From Tessaracoccus sp. (GTDB taxonomy: Bacteria > Actinomycetota > Actinomycetes > Propionibacteriales > Propionibacteriaceae), in contig NZ_JADJNP010000012.1 of NCBI RefSeq assembly GCF_016714275.1, forward strand, positions 1 to 35,878: a stretch of 35,878 nucleotides of DNA, in the 5' to 3' direction. The notes beneath the pieces were generated by a model. The model saw only the letters and a program-made list of their open reading frames with translations, had not been told where the DNA came from and ran no database searches. This document shows, piece by piece, positions 16,513 to 23,802 of this stretch (within the stretch, counting starts at the first letter, position 1; every line of letters starts with the position of its first letter). The position numbers and the translations under genes were made by a program.

Positions 16513-16829
16513 ACGTCGTCGAGCAGCGGCAAGAGCAGGTCACGAACCGCACCGCGTGTTGGGTGTGGTGCCCGGGCTGCGACGACCTGCACGCGTGGTG
16601 GATCGCCGACGGGCGTGAGCCTGTCATCGGTCCCGTGTGGGAGTTCGATGGGAACCTCGAGCAGCCGACGGTGTCGCCGTCGCTGCACGTGTCGTACGGG
16701 GCGGCGGGCAGCGTCTGTCACTCGTTTATCAGGTCGGGCCGGTGGGAGTTCCTGCCGGACTCGACGCACCCCCTGGCCGGTCAGACGATCCCGATGATCG
16801 CCGTAACCGACTGGCCGTTCATACCGTAA
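16509..16829 (+). CDS. DUF6527-like protein
   Basis: The 106-residue product has the family's pattern: 'WCPGCDDLHAWW', 'WEFDGNLEQPTVSPSLHV', 'CHSFIRSGRWEFLPDSTHPLAGQT'. The CxxC and the conserved Cys-His may bind zinc. Members often occur in phages and prophages near lysis or tail genes, with no known function. GTG 16509 overlaps the lysin stop, so the two are probably co-translated. Confidence 0.8.
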   Translation: MNVVEQRQEQVTNRTACWVWCPGCDDLHAWWIADGREPVIGPVWEFDGNLEQPTVSPSLHVSYGAAGSVCHSFIRSGRWEFLPDSTHPLAGQTIPMIAVTDWPFIP

Positions 16830-16842
16830 GGAAGGCAGATCA

Positions 16843-17070
16843 ATGGACAATGACACACCGAACGTCGTGATCGAGAAGCCGGCAACCCGGCGCATTCTGA
16901 ACCAGGTCGTCGGATGGGGCGCGATCGCGTTGGGGTTCATCGTGGCCGTCGACGGCGCTGCACCGCAGTTCGACCTGACTGCGTTCACCACGCCGGGCAC
17001 GGCTGGTATTGCGTTCCTGGCGGGCGTGCTCGCTGTGGGCGTCACGGTCCCGAACATCCCGAAGGCGTAG
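16843..17070 (+). CDS. Holin candidate, two membrane helices
   Basis: The 75-residue product has two hydrophobic helices ('VGWGAIALGFIVAVDGAA' and 'GTAGIAFLAGVLAVGVTV') with a short loop and few charges. Size, topology and position right after the lysin fit a class II-type holin that would let the lysin cross the membrane. ATG 16843 follows AAGGAAGGCAGATCA. The 14479 and 14937 products are alternative holins. Confidence 0.65.
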   Translation: MDNDTPNVVIEKPATRRILNQVVGWGAIALGFIVAVDGAAPQFDLTAFTTPGTAGIAFLAGVLAVGVTVPNIPKA

Positions 17071-17083
17071 CCGAGTACCTACA

Positions 17084-17111
17084 CGACGCGTCTGTCGATC
17101 GACACACGACG
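17084..17111 (+). repeat. 28-base direct repeat, copy 1
   Basis: These 28 bases recur exactly at 29635-29662. The core TGTCGATCGACA is a 12-bp perfect palindrome. This copy is between genes; the other is inside the gene at 29396-29833. The repeat could be a protein-binding site or a recombination footprint. Confidence 0.7.
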
Positions 17112-17132
17112 CGTTCCCGAGTAACTACCGCG

Positions 17133-17165
17133 ACGGGTCGCAGCTGAGGACCAGCTGCGACCCGT
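17133..17165 (+). terminator. Perfect 14-bp hairpin, terminator-like
   Basis: The left arm ACGGGTCGCAGCTG (17133-17146) pairs fully with CAGCTGCGACCCGT (17152-17165) around AGGAC. No T-run follows, so it is not a textbook rho-independent site. It may reduce read-through from lysis to distal tail genes or protect mRNA ends. Confidence 0.55.
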
Positions 17166-17269
17166 AGCGCGCACCAGGTGAACGCGTCCGCGCTGGCCGG
17201 CAGGCACGACGCGTATCGAAACGCCGGCACGACACAACCAGCAGCAGCACACACACGAAAGGCATGAAC

Positions 17270-17704
17270 ATGGCTGTCACCGCGAAGGCATACGGGCCGG
17301 CTCTCGCCGCGCTCGCGTCCGGGTCGATCAACTGGGCCAGCGACACGATCAAGGTCGCGCTCTGCACCAGCACGTACACACCCGACCAGGATGTGCACGA
17401 CTTTTTCAACGACATCACGAACGAGGTCACCGGCACCGGGTACACCGCAGGCGGCGCAACGCTCGGCACGAAAACGTCGACGTACACCGCGGGCACGAAC
17501 ACGCAGGCGATCGACGCAGCTGACACGACCTGGGCGAGCTCGACGATCACGGCACGGTACGCGATCATCTACAAGAGCACCGGCACCGCGGCGACGTCCC
17601 CGCTGATCGCGTACGTCGATTTCGGTGTCGATGTCGTGAGCACGGCCGGGAACTTCACCATCACATGGGACGCGGCCGGCATCCTGACCTTGACCACGGC
17701 GTAA
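17270..17704 (+). CDS. Phage structural/tail protein
   Basis: The 144-residue product belongs to a type widespread in actinophages and prophages, with 'MAVTAKAYG', 'IKVALCTSTYTPDQDVHDFFNDITNEVTGTGYTAGGATL' and 'ARYAIIYKSTG...PLIAYVDFG' as markers. ATG 17270 is preferred over 17264 because of its spacing from GAAAGG and because homologues begin MAVTAK. The exact virion position is not known to me; it is generally found among tail genes. Confidence 0.82.
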   Translation: MAVTAKAYGPALAALASGSINWASDTIKVALCTSTYTPDQDVHDFFNDITNEVTGTGYTAGGATLGTKTSTYTAGTNTQAIDAADTTWASSTITARYAIIYKSTGTAATSPLIAYVDFGVDVVSTAGNFTITWDAAGILTLTTA

Positions 17705-17726
17705 CCCGCGGGCGGGGGCTGCTGTC

Positions 17727-18758
17727 ATGGCGATCTCGATCACGGGCGGTCGGCGATGGGCACCTGTCGCCGACCGTGCTGACCTGGTGGCCGGGCAGTA
17801 TTTTCCCGATGCCACAACGACGGGGCTGAGCGACACCGGGGCGAGCCGGATCACGCAGGCGACAAACATCACGTTCGCCGATGTGACGGCGTCGATCAAG
17901 ACGATCGCGAACACGGATTTTTACGGCACCGTGTTTATCCCGGGCAAGCACTACCGGTTCCCGAACTGCAGGTTTTGGGGGCCGCTGGTGCAGCCGTCGA
18001 ACAACCCGGCGAGCGTGCTCTGCCGGTACGACACGACCGAGGACATCGTTTTCACTGATTGCGTGTTCAAGGCACGTTCGCAAAACGTGTACACGAACAA
18101 CATCATCGGGTGTAACTGGTCGGCTGACTGCTGCGATTTCTCGAGCTCGATCGACGGGTTCGGGCCGGCCGTCGCGGACGGGCAGACCCGTACCGATGTG
18201 GTCGTCACCCGTAGCTGGGTGCACGGGCTGATGCGGTTCTGTCCCGACTCGACGCACTCCGATAACCAGTCACACTCCGACGGGTTCCAGTGGGCCGGCG
18301 GGCTCGGCGTCCGGGTGCAGGGCAGCAGGATCGAAGGGCTGCTCGACACCGCGATCGGTAGCGGTTGGGGCACCCCGGCATACGACGGGGGCGGCGTGCT
18401 CACGACCGGGGCACCGTTCTACCCGAACCCGGTCTCGCTGTCCGCGGTCATGGTGAACACGGCTGCCGGGGCGAACCCGGGCGAGTTCGTGTTCGAGGAC
18501 AACTGGTTACGGGGCGGCGGGGTCGGCATCAACACGCTCGGCGTACCGACGGCGTTCACCACGAACGACGGCGTCACGTCGATCCAACGTAACCGGGTCG
18601 CGAACGACCAGGGGTTCGGAACGAATCACCGGCTCGTCGGGAAGGCATCGCAGACCGGGCTCGACGCCGCGATCGGAACGAACTGGGTCTGGGATCTGGT
18701 GCCGGGTAACGAACTGTCGACGGCGACCGTGTTGCCGTCGTTCAAGGTGAACGCATGA
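17727..18758 (+). CDS. Minor tail protein, right-handed beta-helix type
   Basis: The 343-residue product has short repeating strands ('IVFTDCVFKARS', 'NIIGCNWSADCCDFSSS', 'VVVTRSWVHGL', 'FVFEDNWLRGGG') like pectate-lyase-type beta-helices, and a central 'HSDNQSHSDGFQW', which resembles the HSDG motif of phage tail spike relatives. It may bind or cut surface polysaccharide. It starts 22 bases after the last gene. Confidence 0.78.
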   Translation: MAISITGGRRWAPVADRADLVAGQYFPDATTTGLSDTGASRITQATNITFADVTASIKTIANTDFYGTVFIPGKHYRFPNCRFWGPLVQPSNNPASVLCRYDTTEDIVFTDCVFKARSQNVYTNNIIGCNWSADCCDFSSSIDGFGPAVADGQTRTDVVVTRSWVHGLMRFCPDSTHSDNQSHSDGFQWAGGLGVRVQGSRIEGLLDTAIGSGWGTPAYDGGGVLTTGAPFYPNPVSLSAVMVNTAAGANPGEFVFEDNWLRGGGVGINTLGVPTAFTTNDGVTSIQRNRVANDQGFGTNHRLVGKASQTGLDAAIGTNWVWDLVPGNELSTATVLPSFKVNA

Positions 18759-18771
18759 TGGGGGGCGGGGC

Positions 18772-20268
18772 ATGGCTGTAGTTCGTTGGGACTTTGAGAG
18801 CGGCAGCAATGGCGACGCGATCACAGCCGGCAACACGGGGTCGTCGTTCGTCGTCGTGACTGGTGGCACGGGCACGATCTCGACGGCGAACTCGCCACCG
18901 ATCGGCACACGGTCGATCTCGCTGGTCGCGACCGTGTCGTCGGGCGGCATCTACATCGCAAAGAACTCGCTCGGCGGCGTGACGTCATTCGCGCTCGACG
19001 CGTTGCTGTACGTGACGACGGCACCGTCGGGGAACGTCGCGATTTTCTGGGTCGGCACCGGTTCGCGCATGGTGTCGGTCGAGATGACGTCGACACGGAC
19101 GCTGGTACTCAAGAATGCGGCGGGAACGACGCTGTACACGACGTCGGCTGTGCCGGCGACGACTTGGGTGCGGGTGTCGCTGTTCGCGACGCAGAACGCG
19201 TCGACGGGCACCGTGCGGCTCGCGTTCTACCCGTCGCCGAGCTCGACGACAGCGACCGATGACTCGACGCTGCTGACGGGCCGGAACACGGGCGCAGCTG
19301 CGTATACCGATTTCCGGGTCGGTAGCAAGACGACGACGGGCACACAGACGGGGTCGATGCAGTTCGACGCGGTCGGGTATGACACGGCGGCGTCGGGGCT
19401 GAACCCTCCCCCGACTCTCGACTCGTCGGTGCCTGCGGTTGTGGTCGATTTCGTCGACCTGGCCGTCATCGCGCCGAGCGTGTACGCCGAGGCTGGTGTG
19501 TCCGGTGGCGGTCCGGTCGGGATCACGCTGGCGGCGGTTGCTCCGGTGGTGTCGGGGCAGCGGCAGCCGACGGTCGTTGCTGTCGATCCGGTGGTGACGG
19601 TGACGGCTGTTGTGCCGGCCGTGCTCGGGCAGCGGAATGCGTCGACGGCCGCGGTTGCACTTGGTGCGACGCTCGCTGCTGTTGCTCCCGTCGTGTCTGG
19701 ATCCGCGACGGTTGCTGCGGTTCCGGCTGTGATCACGGTCGCGGCCGGCGTGCCGGTGGCATCGGTCGGCGGGTCGGGTGCTGTGACTGCGGTCGCGGTG
19801 GCTGTGACGCTGGCGGCTGGTGCTGTTCCGGTGATCGCCGGGCAGCGGCACGCGTCGGTTCTCACCACGGCGACGGCTGTCACGGTGGCCGTTCCGGCAC
19901 CCGCGGTCGCGGGAACGCAGAACGCGTCGTCTGCAGCTGTGGCGACGGCTGCGCAGCTGGCGGCGGTTCCTCCCGTCGTGTCGGCGGGCACTGCGGTCGT
20001 CGCGGTCCGTCCGTCGGTGACGGTTGCCGCGGTCGCTCCCGTCGCTGCCGGATCCGCGACGGTTGTCGCTGTGCCGGCGACGCTCGCGCTGACGGCTCGA
20101 CCGTCGGTGCTGTTCTCCGCTGCCGCGAATGTGGTCGCGGTGCGGGTGCTGCTCGTGTTGTCGTTCGCTGGTTCGCCGATCATTCGTACCGTGACGCCGG
20201 TGACGCCGCGCGATCGGGTGTGGCTGGTCGCGACCAGGTCGCGCAGGTTCATCGTCGAGGGAAGGTGA
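18772..20268 (+). CDS. Tail fibre-like protein: LamG-like head and Ala/Val repeat stalk
   Basis: In the 498-residue product, residues 1 to about 205 form a LamG/concanavalin-like domain ('FESGSNGDAITAGNTGSSFVVV', 'MQFDAVGYD'). From about 249 to 470 there are nine or ten degenerate repeats of about 22-25 residues, with the sense 'VTVAAVAPVVAGQRxASVxAVxxA', almost free of charged residues. The end, 'RDRVWLVATRSRRFIVEGR', is basic. The repeats could form a stiff beta stalk. GC-rich repeat DNA such as this is prone to recombination, so the repeat number may vary between isolates. Confidence 0.78.
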   Translation: MAVVRWDFESGSNGDAITAGNTGSSFVVVTGGTGTISTANSPPIGTRSISLVATVSSGGIYIAKNSLGGVTSFALDALLYVTTAPSGNVAIFWVGTGSRMVSVEMTSTRTLVLKNAAGTTLYTTSAVPATTWVRVSLFATQNASTGTVRLAFYPSPSSTTATDDSTLLTGRNTGAAAYTDFRVGSKTTTGTQTGSMQFDAVGYDTAASGLNPPPTLDSSVPAVVVDFVDLAVIAPSVYAEAGVSGGGPVGITLAAVAPVVSGQRQPTVVAVDPVVTVTAVVPAVLGQRNASTAAVALGATLAAVAPVVSGSATVAAVPAVITVAAGVPVASVGGSGAVTAVAVAVTLAAGAVPVIAGQRHASVLTTATAVTVAVPAPAVAGTQNASSAAVATAAQLAAVPPVVSAGTAVVAVRPSVTVAAVAPVAAGSATVVAVPATLALTARPSVLFSAAANVVAVRVLLVLSFAGSPIIRTVTPVTPRDRVWLVATRSRRFIVEGR

Positions 20269-20272
20269 AGGC

Positions 20273-20566
20273 ATGGCAGGAACTCCGAAGTATCACGACC
20301 CGAACGCGAAGCTCGACTATGAGTTCGATTGGTCGAAGTCGAACGTGCTGACGGACGGCGACACGATCGTGTCGGCGACGGTGACGACGTCGGCGACGGG
20401 CACACCCCCGATCGAACTGTCGGCGGTGACTCACACGGCGACTGCGGTCAAGGTGTGGATTGCTGGTGGGGAGCCGCGGCAGCGGGTGCCGTTGCGGTGT
20501 CACATCGTGACGGCGAACGGGCGTGAGGATGACGAAACGGGCGTGCTGGTGGTCCGTGATCTGTAG
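20273..20566 (+). CDS. Small tail protein, Ig-like
   Basis: The 97-residue product starts with 'HDPNAKLDYEFDWSKSNVLTDGDTI', a frequent opening of small actinophage tail or fibre proteins, and continues as a beta sandwich ('VKVWIAGGEPRQRVPLRCHIVTANGREDDETGVLVV'). It closes the late gene block, right before a terminator. Confidence 0.78.
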   Translation: MAGTPKYHDPNAKLDYEFDWSKSNVLTDGDTIVSATVTTSATGTPPIELSAVTHTATAVKVWIAGGEPRQRVPLRCHIVTANGREDDETGVLVVRDL

Positions 20567-20629
20567 GGCTGGTTGAGGCTGTGCGAGGCGCTGTGCGTGT
20601 GGCAGCTGGTGGTGCGTGTGTTCGGACGG

Positions 20630-20665
20630 TCGGCCGTCTCCCATTGCGGGAGACGGCCGATTTTC
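20630..20665 (+). terminator. Rho-independent terminator
   Basis: TCGGCCGTCTCCC (20630-20642) pairs perfectly with GGGAGACGGCCGA (20648-20660) around ATTGC, and is followed by TTTTC. This 13-bp stem with a U-run ends the structural gene block 64 bases after its last stop. Confidence 0.9.
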
Positions 20666-20695
20666 TGCGTTTCGGGCCACGACACGCGCGCACAC

Positions 20696-20724
20696 CTTGT
20701 GCGTTCGTGCACAAGTTGCATAAG
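20696..20724 (+). promoter_or_regulatory. Promoter with operator-like inverted repeat
   Basis: TTGTGC (20697-20702) and CATAAG (20719-20724) are spaced 16 bases apart and lie 10 bases before ATG 20734. The -35 element is inside an inverted repeat, CTTGTGC (20696-20702) and GCACAAG (20709-20715) with 6 bases between. A regulator bound here would block the promoter; the HTH protein encoded next is a candidate. Nothing here shows which sigma factor is used. Confidence 0.55.
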
Positions 20725-20733
20725 GTGCTGCAC

Positions 20734-20965
20734 ATGACAGACACACCGAAGGCGCTGCTAACCAGCGCGGACGCGTGCGACCAGCTGCACGTCGACCGCT
20801 CGACGCTCTCCCGCTGGATCAAGCTCGGACAGATCAAGTTCGAGCAGAAGCTCGCCGGGCAAGACTGGCGGCTACCTGTTCACGCAGGCGCAGGTCGACG
20901 CTGTGCTCGCCGTCCGCGGCCGGGCATACCGTGCGCACCCCGGCGACCCGATCGTCGAGCCATGA
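20734..20965 (+). CDS. HTH DNA-binding protein (MerR/excisionase type), frameshifted
   Basis: The first 42 residues are a typical winged HTH ('LLTSADACDQLHVDRSTLSRWIKLGQIKFEQKLAG'). After codon GGG at 20857 the frame is lost: from 20861 the +1 frame gives 'KTGGYLFTQAQVDAVLAVRGRAYRAHPGDPIVEP' and stops at 20965, overlapping the next ATG at 20962 in the usual ATGA manner. One extra G in GGG (20857-20859) would explain this. I treat it as one 76-residue protein with a sequence error or a recent mutation. The operator-like repeat upstream suggests it may control its own transcription. Confidence 0.75.
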
Positions 20966-21921
20966 GCACGCGCGTCATTCGTGCGCTGATCCTGGTCGTC
21001 ACGCTGGCCGTGACCGCGGGACCGACAGCGTGTGCCGAGAACCTTGAGCCTGCTCCGCAGGTCGTCGCCGCGTCCGATCCGATTACGGTCGCGACGCTGA
21101 ACGTGCACGGCGGGACCGACCGTGAGGGGTTCGGGAACCGCGGCGTCGTGGGCGCTGTGCAGCGTGACGTGCTGCAGCTGGTCGCCGAGTACCGGCCGTC
21201 GGTGCTGGCGCTGCAGGAACTGTGCGGGAAGCAGTACCGGGCGCTGCGCACGTCGTTGGGCAGGCTCGGCTATTCGGCTGCGTTCACGACGACGACGAGG
21301 TCGAAGGGCTGTAACGATCGGGCGCGCGGGAACCAGTCGGGTAACGCGCTGTTCGTGCTGGGCAGGATCGTGCAGCGTGCTAGCTGGTCGCTGCCGTGGG
21401 GCAAGAATCCGAAGGGCACGACCGGTCGGCAGCCGCGGCGTCTGTTGTGCGTGCAGGTCGATGCCGGGTATCGGGCGTGCGTGACGCACCTGTCGCCGCA
21501 TGCACCGGATGTCGTGAACCAGTCGGCGAAGGTCGCAAGCGTCATTGGGCGCTGGTCGTCTGGTCGGCTGGTGCTCGGCGGCGACCTGAACCTGAACCCG
21601 TCATGGGTGGGCAGGCTGTTCCCGTCGTGGCAGCACGTCGGCGAGGGCATCGATCATGTGCTCGGCTCGTCGTCGGTGCAGCTGGTCGGCGTCGCTGTGG
21701 TGCCGTCGTCGGATCATGACGCGCTGGGGGGCGCGGCCGGCGGGGCGCTGATCCCGTGGCGCACGGCGGGTCGAGTCATGATCACCGTCGAGGGGCTGCA
21801 GCTGGCAGCAACGCTCGTCGGCCGCGCTGTCGCGATCGTCGTCGTCGCCGCGCTCGGACTGCTCGCCGTCGTCGGTATCCGTGAACTGCTCCGCGCTGAG
21901 GTCGGGGTCGACGATGAGTGA
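20962..21921 (+). CDS. Exported, membrane-anchored EEP (DNase I-like) protein
   Basis: The 319-residue product starts with a signal peptide ('RALILVVTLAVTAG', then TAC-A, a weak lipobox around C24). The EEP domain (about 40-255) has all key residues: N47 in TLNVHG, E86 in LQEL, H176 in THLSPH, D208 and N210 in GGDLNLNP, and D251-H252 in SSDHD. A second hydrophobic helix at about 282-305 would hold the protein in the membrane with its catalytic domain outside. ATG 20962 overlaps the HTH stop. Substrate is unknown: DNA, phosphoesters or lipids are all possible for the fold. The position in the early block argues against a lysis role. Confidence 0.85.
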   Translation: MSTRVIRALILVVTLAVTAGPTACAENLEPAPQVVAASDPITVATLNVHGGTDREGFGNRGVVGAVQRDVLQLVAEYRPSVLALQELCGKQYRALRTSLGRLGYSAAFTTTTRSKGCNDRARGNQSGNALFVLGRIVQRASWSLPWGKNPKGTTGRQPRRLLCVQVDAGYRACVTHLSPHAPDVVNQSAKVASVIGRWSSGRLVLGGDLNLNPSWVGRLFPSWQHVGEGIDHVLGSSSVQLVGVAVVPSSDHDALGGAAGGALIPWRTAGRVMITVEGLQLAATLVGRAVAIVVVAALGLLAVVGIRELLRAEVGVDDE

Positions 21922-22177
21922 CCAGGATCACCCCGTGTTCGAGTTCACGCTCGGGCCGTCCGACCATGTGCACGGCGAACCCGTCACCGTATCGGCGTGC
22001 ACGCTGCACAACCTGTCCGCGGTCGCCGCTGTCGGCATGGCATACCTACCGCCACACGTCGCGCTGACGCTGCGGATGTCGATGAACCAGGAAGCGGTGC
22101 GGCTGATCGAGGCTGCCGAGCGGACCAGCCATGCCGAGTTCGATCAGGCACGGATGCGGGGCGGCGATCATGGCTGA
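21914..22177 (+). CDS. Hypothetical protein
   Basis: The 87-residue product starts at ATG 21914, overlapping the end of the gene before by eight bases. It contains 'FEFTLGPSDHVHGEPVTVSACTLHNLSAVAAVGMAYLPPHVALTLRMS' then a helix. I recognise no family. It overlaps the next gene too, so it is part of the same transcription unit. Confidence 0.7.
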   Translation: MSDQDHPVFEFTLGPSDHVHGEPVTVSACTLHNLSAVAAVGMAYLPPHVALTLRMSMNQEAVRLIEAAERTSHAEFDQARMRGGDHG

Positions 22178-22406
22178 CTGGCGGAACTACTGCGCGCACA
22201 CCGAAACGGCGTGGCTGCGCACGATCGGGTCGTCGACCCCGAAACGGCGCGTATGTCTCGACTGTGGTGCCGTGCTCGACGACGTCGTCGACCCGGTCAT
22301 CGTCGACGTCGTGCAGACCGACGCGAACGCCGACTACTACCAGCAGCACACCATTCCCGATGAGGCGCACGACGCCGCGAACGACGAACAGAAGGCGACC
22401 CGATGA
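22170..22406 (+). CDS. Small protein with a zinc-knuckle-like CxxC
   Basis: The 78-residue product has C8 and a central 'RRVCLDCGAVLDD', a half zinc ribbon, then an acidic end. Function is unknown. It overlaps its neighbours on both sides (8 bases and ATGA) and lies directly before the exonuclease gene. Confidence 0.72.
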   Translation: MADWRNYCAHTETAWLRTIGSSTPKRRVCLDCGAVLDDVVDPVIVDVVQTDANADYYQQHTIPDEAHDAANDEQKATR

Positions 22407-23272
22407 GGCTCGAACGCAAGAATCACGGCAACTCACACAGCTACATCCTGGACGGCGAGAAGGTGCCCGGCGTCACGACCGTCATCGGCGTGCTCGACAA
22501 GCCGGCGCTCGTCGCATGGGCCGCGCAACAGACAGCGGCGTTCGCCGACGACAACTGGTCGCGGCTGTCGGAGATGCGCAGCGCGGAACGTCTGCGGGAG
22601 ATGGAGCAGGCACGGTTCAACACGAACCGGGTCGCGGTCGTCCGCGGCAACCGGGTGCACGCTCTCGGCGACCGCATCGCGCACGGCGAAGTCGTCGACG
22701 TGCCGATCGACCTGCAGCCCTACGTGCAGCCATACGCACGGATGCTCGACATGTGGCAGATGCAGACCGTGTTCACCGAGGCACCGGTCGCGCACACCGC
22801 GTACCGGTACGCCGGCACTCTCGACCTGGTCGTCGAGTCGCCGCGGTTCGGCCGGTCGCTGCTCGACATCAAGACGGGCAAGCGCGTCTATCCCGAGGTC
22901 GCGCTGCAGCTGAACGCGTACGCGAACTGCGACCTGCGGCTCGTTGCGCAGCCGCGGGTCGGGCCGCGGGGCGGGAAGTACACCGACTGGATTGATGCGC
23001 CGATGCCGCGGATCGACACGCTGCTCTGCGCGCACCTGATGAACGGGTCTGTGGAACTTGTGCCGGTCGAGTTGGACGACCACTGGTTCGACCAGTTCCT
23101 GCACATGCTCGACATCTTTGACGGTTGGGTGAAGCGGACCAGCTATGAGTACCGGGACGACGATGCGCATCACAGCCCGATCGGTGAACCGATCTGGCCG
23201 GAAGATGCCGAACCGCTGCCGCTGACGGCAGACGACACGAAGGGGCGCGACCCGTGGATCACTGGCGCGTAA
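22403..23272 (+). CDS. Cas4/RecB-like exonuclease (PD-(D/E)XK)
   Basis: The 289-residue product is a nuclease expected to resect DNA ends. Key features: H86 in 'RGNRVHALGD', D141 in 'RYAGTLDLVVE', D155-x-K157 in 'LLDIKTGK' and Q169 in 'ALQLNAYA'. This is the phage Cas4-like/RecB-like plan without an obvious iron-sulphur cysteine cluster. Its neighbour RecT-type protein (23799) suggests a RecE/RecT-like recombination pair that would help replication or repair. ATG 22403 overlaps the stop upstream. Confidence 0.87.
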   Translation: MRLERKNHGNSHSYILDGEKVPGVTTVIGVLDKPALVAWAAQQTAAFADDNWSRLSEMRSAERLREMEQARFNTNRVAVVRGNRVHALGDRIAHGEVVDVPIDLQPYVQPYARMLDMWQMQTVFTEAPVAHTAYRYAGTLDLVVESPRFGRSLLDIKTGKRVYPEVALQLNAYANCDLRLVAQPRVGPRGGKYTDWIDAPMPRIDTLLCAHLMNGSVELVPVELDDHWFDQFLHMLDIFDGWVKRTSYEYRDDDAHHSPIGEPIWPEDAEPLPLTADDTKGRDPWITGA

Positions 23273-23292
23273 CTGATGGGGAAGGAAGCACG

Positions 23293-23802
23293 ATGACAGT
23301 TTTCGAGCCTGACAAGGCGCAATGGAAGTCGGCCGACGGCATGCTCGTCGACGCGGACGTAAGCAAGGTCACGATCCATCTTGGCTGGTCGATGGGGTCG
23401 CGGCCGGCGCACCGGCTCGGCGATCTCACGATGAACGCCGAGCAGGCCGAGCAGGCCGAGTCGATGCTGATGAACGCTCGGCTGTGGCTGGTGAAGGCGT
23501 CGAAGCAGCGTGCGGATCTTGAGGCTGCCGCGCAGCTGGCCGACGACGGTCCGGTATCAGCTGCTGACGGTGACTCGAACGTGTTCTGCAACGACTGCAA
23601 GCACCTAGCCGAGTCGCACTGTCAGTCGGTCAAGGGTGACGACACGTGCGCATCGGGCGGCGGCTGCCATGCGACCGGTTGCCGCTGCACGCGCTCGATC
23701 TGGCAGGTACTCCGCGGCCGTCGCTGGGCAGCTGACCGGCTGCGCGGCACAGTCCGTTATTACCCGATCCCGACCGAAACGACCGAAGGAACGAACCGAT
23801 GA
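23293..23802 (+). CDS. Cys-rich protein between exonuclease and RecT
   Basis: The 169-residue product starts at ATG 23293, chosen for GGGGAAGGAAG upstream; an in-frame start at 23254 is less likely since it would lie inside the preceding gene. The N-terminus is beta-rich with a helix of Glu/Ala ('MNAEQAEQAESMLMNARLWLVKASKQRADLEAAAQL'). The C-terminal part has seven Cys and two His ('CNDCKHLAESHC' and 'GCHATGCRC'), a likely zinc-binding module. Function is unknown. The place between two recombination genes suggests a DNA-related role. Confidence 0.75.
   Translation: MTVFEPDKAQWKSADGMLVDADVSKVTIHLGWSMGSRPAHRLGDLTMNAEQAEQAESMLMNARLWLVKASKQRADLEAAAQLADDGPVSAADGDSNVFCNDCKHLAESHCQSVKGDDTCASGGGCHATGCRCTRSIWQVLRGRRWAADRLRGTVRYYPIPTETTEGTNR

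Larger units (their letters stand above)
17071..17269. other. 199-base gap between lysis and tail genes
   Basis: No gene is visible. It holds one copy of a 28-base repeat (17084-17111), a perfect 14-bp hairpin (17133-17165) and, from 17200 on, a stretch ending in the ribosome binding site CGAAAGG for the next gene. It is the first break in the otherwise near-continuous late gene block, so it probably acts as a transcription control point. Confidence 0.6.

Noticed and set aside
18985..20405. Long minus-strand frames opposite the repeat protein
   Set aside because: Low-complexity mirror of the Ala/Val repeats; no start signals and no family pattern.
20857..20861. Programmed +1 frameshift in the HTH gene
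   Set aside because: No stop-codon context, slippery string or downstream stimulator is visible, and similar one-base changes occur in several unrelated genes, which fits sequence error better.
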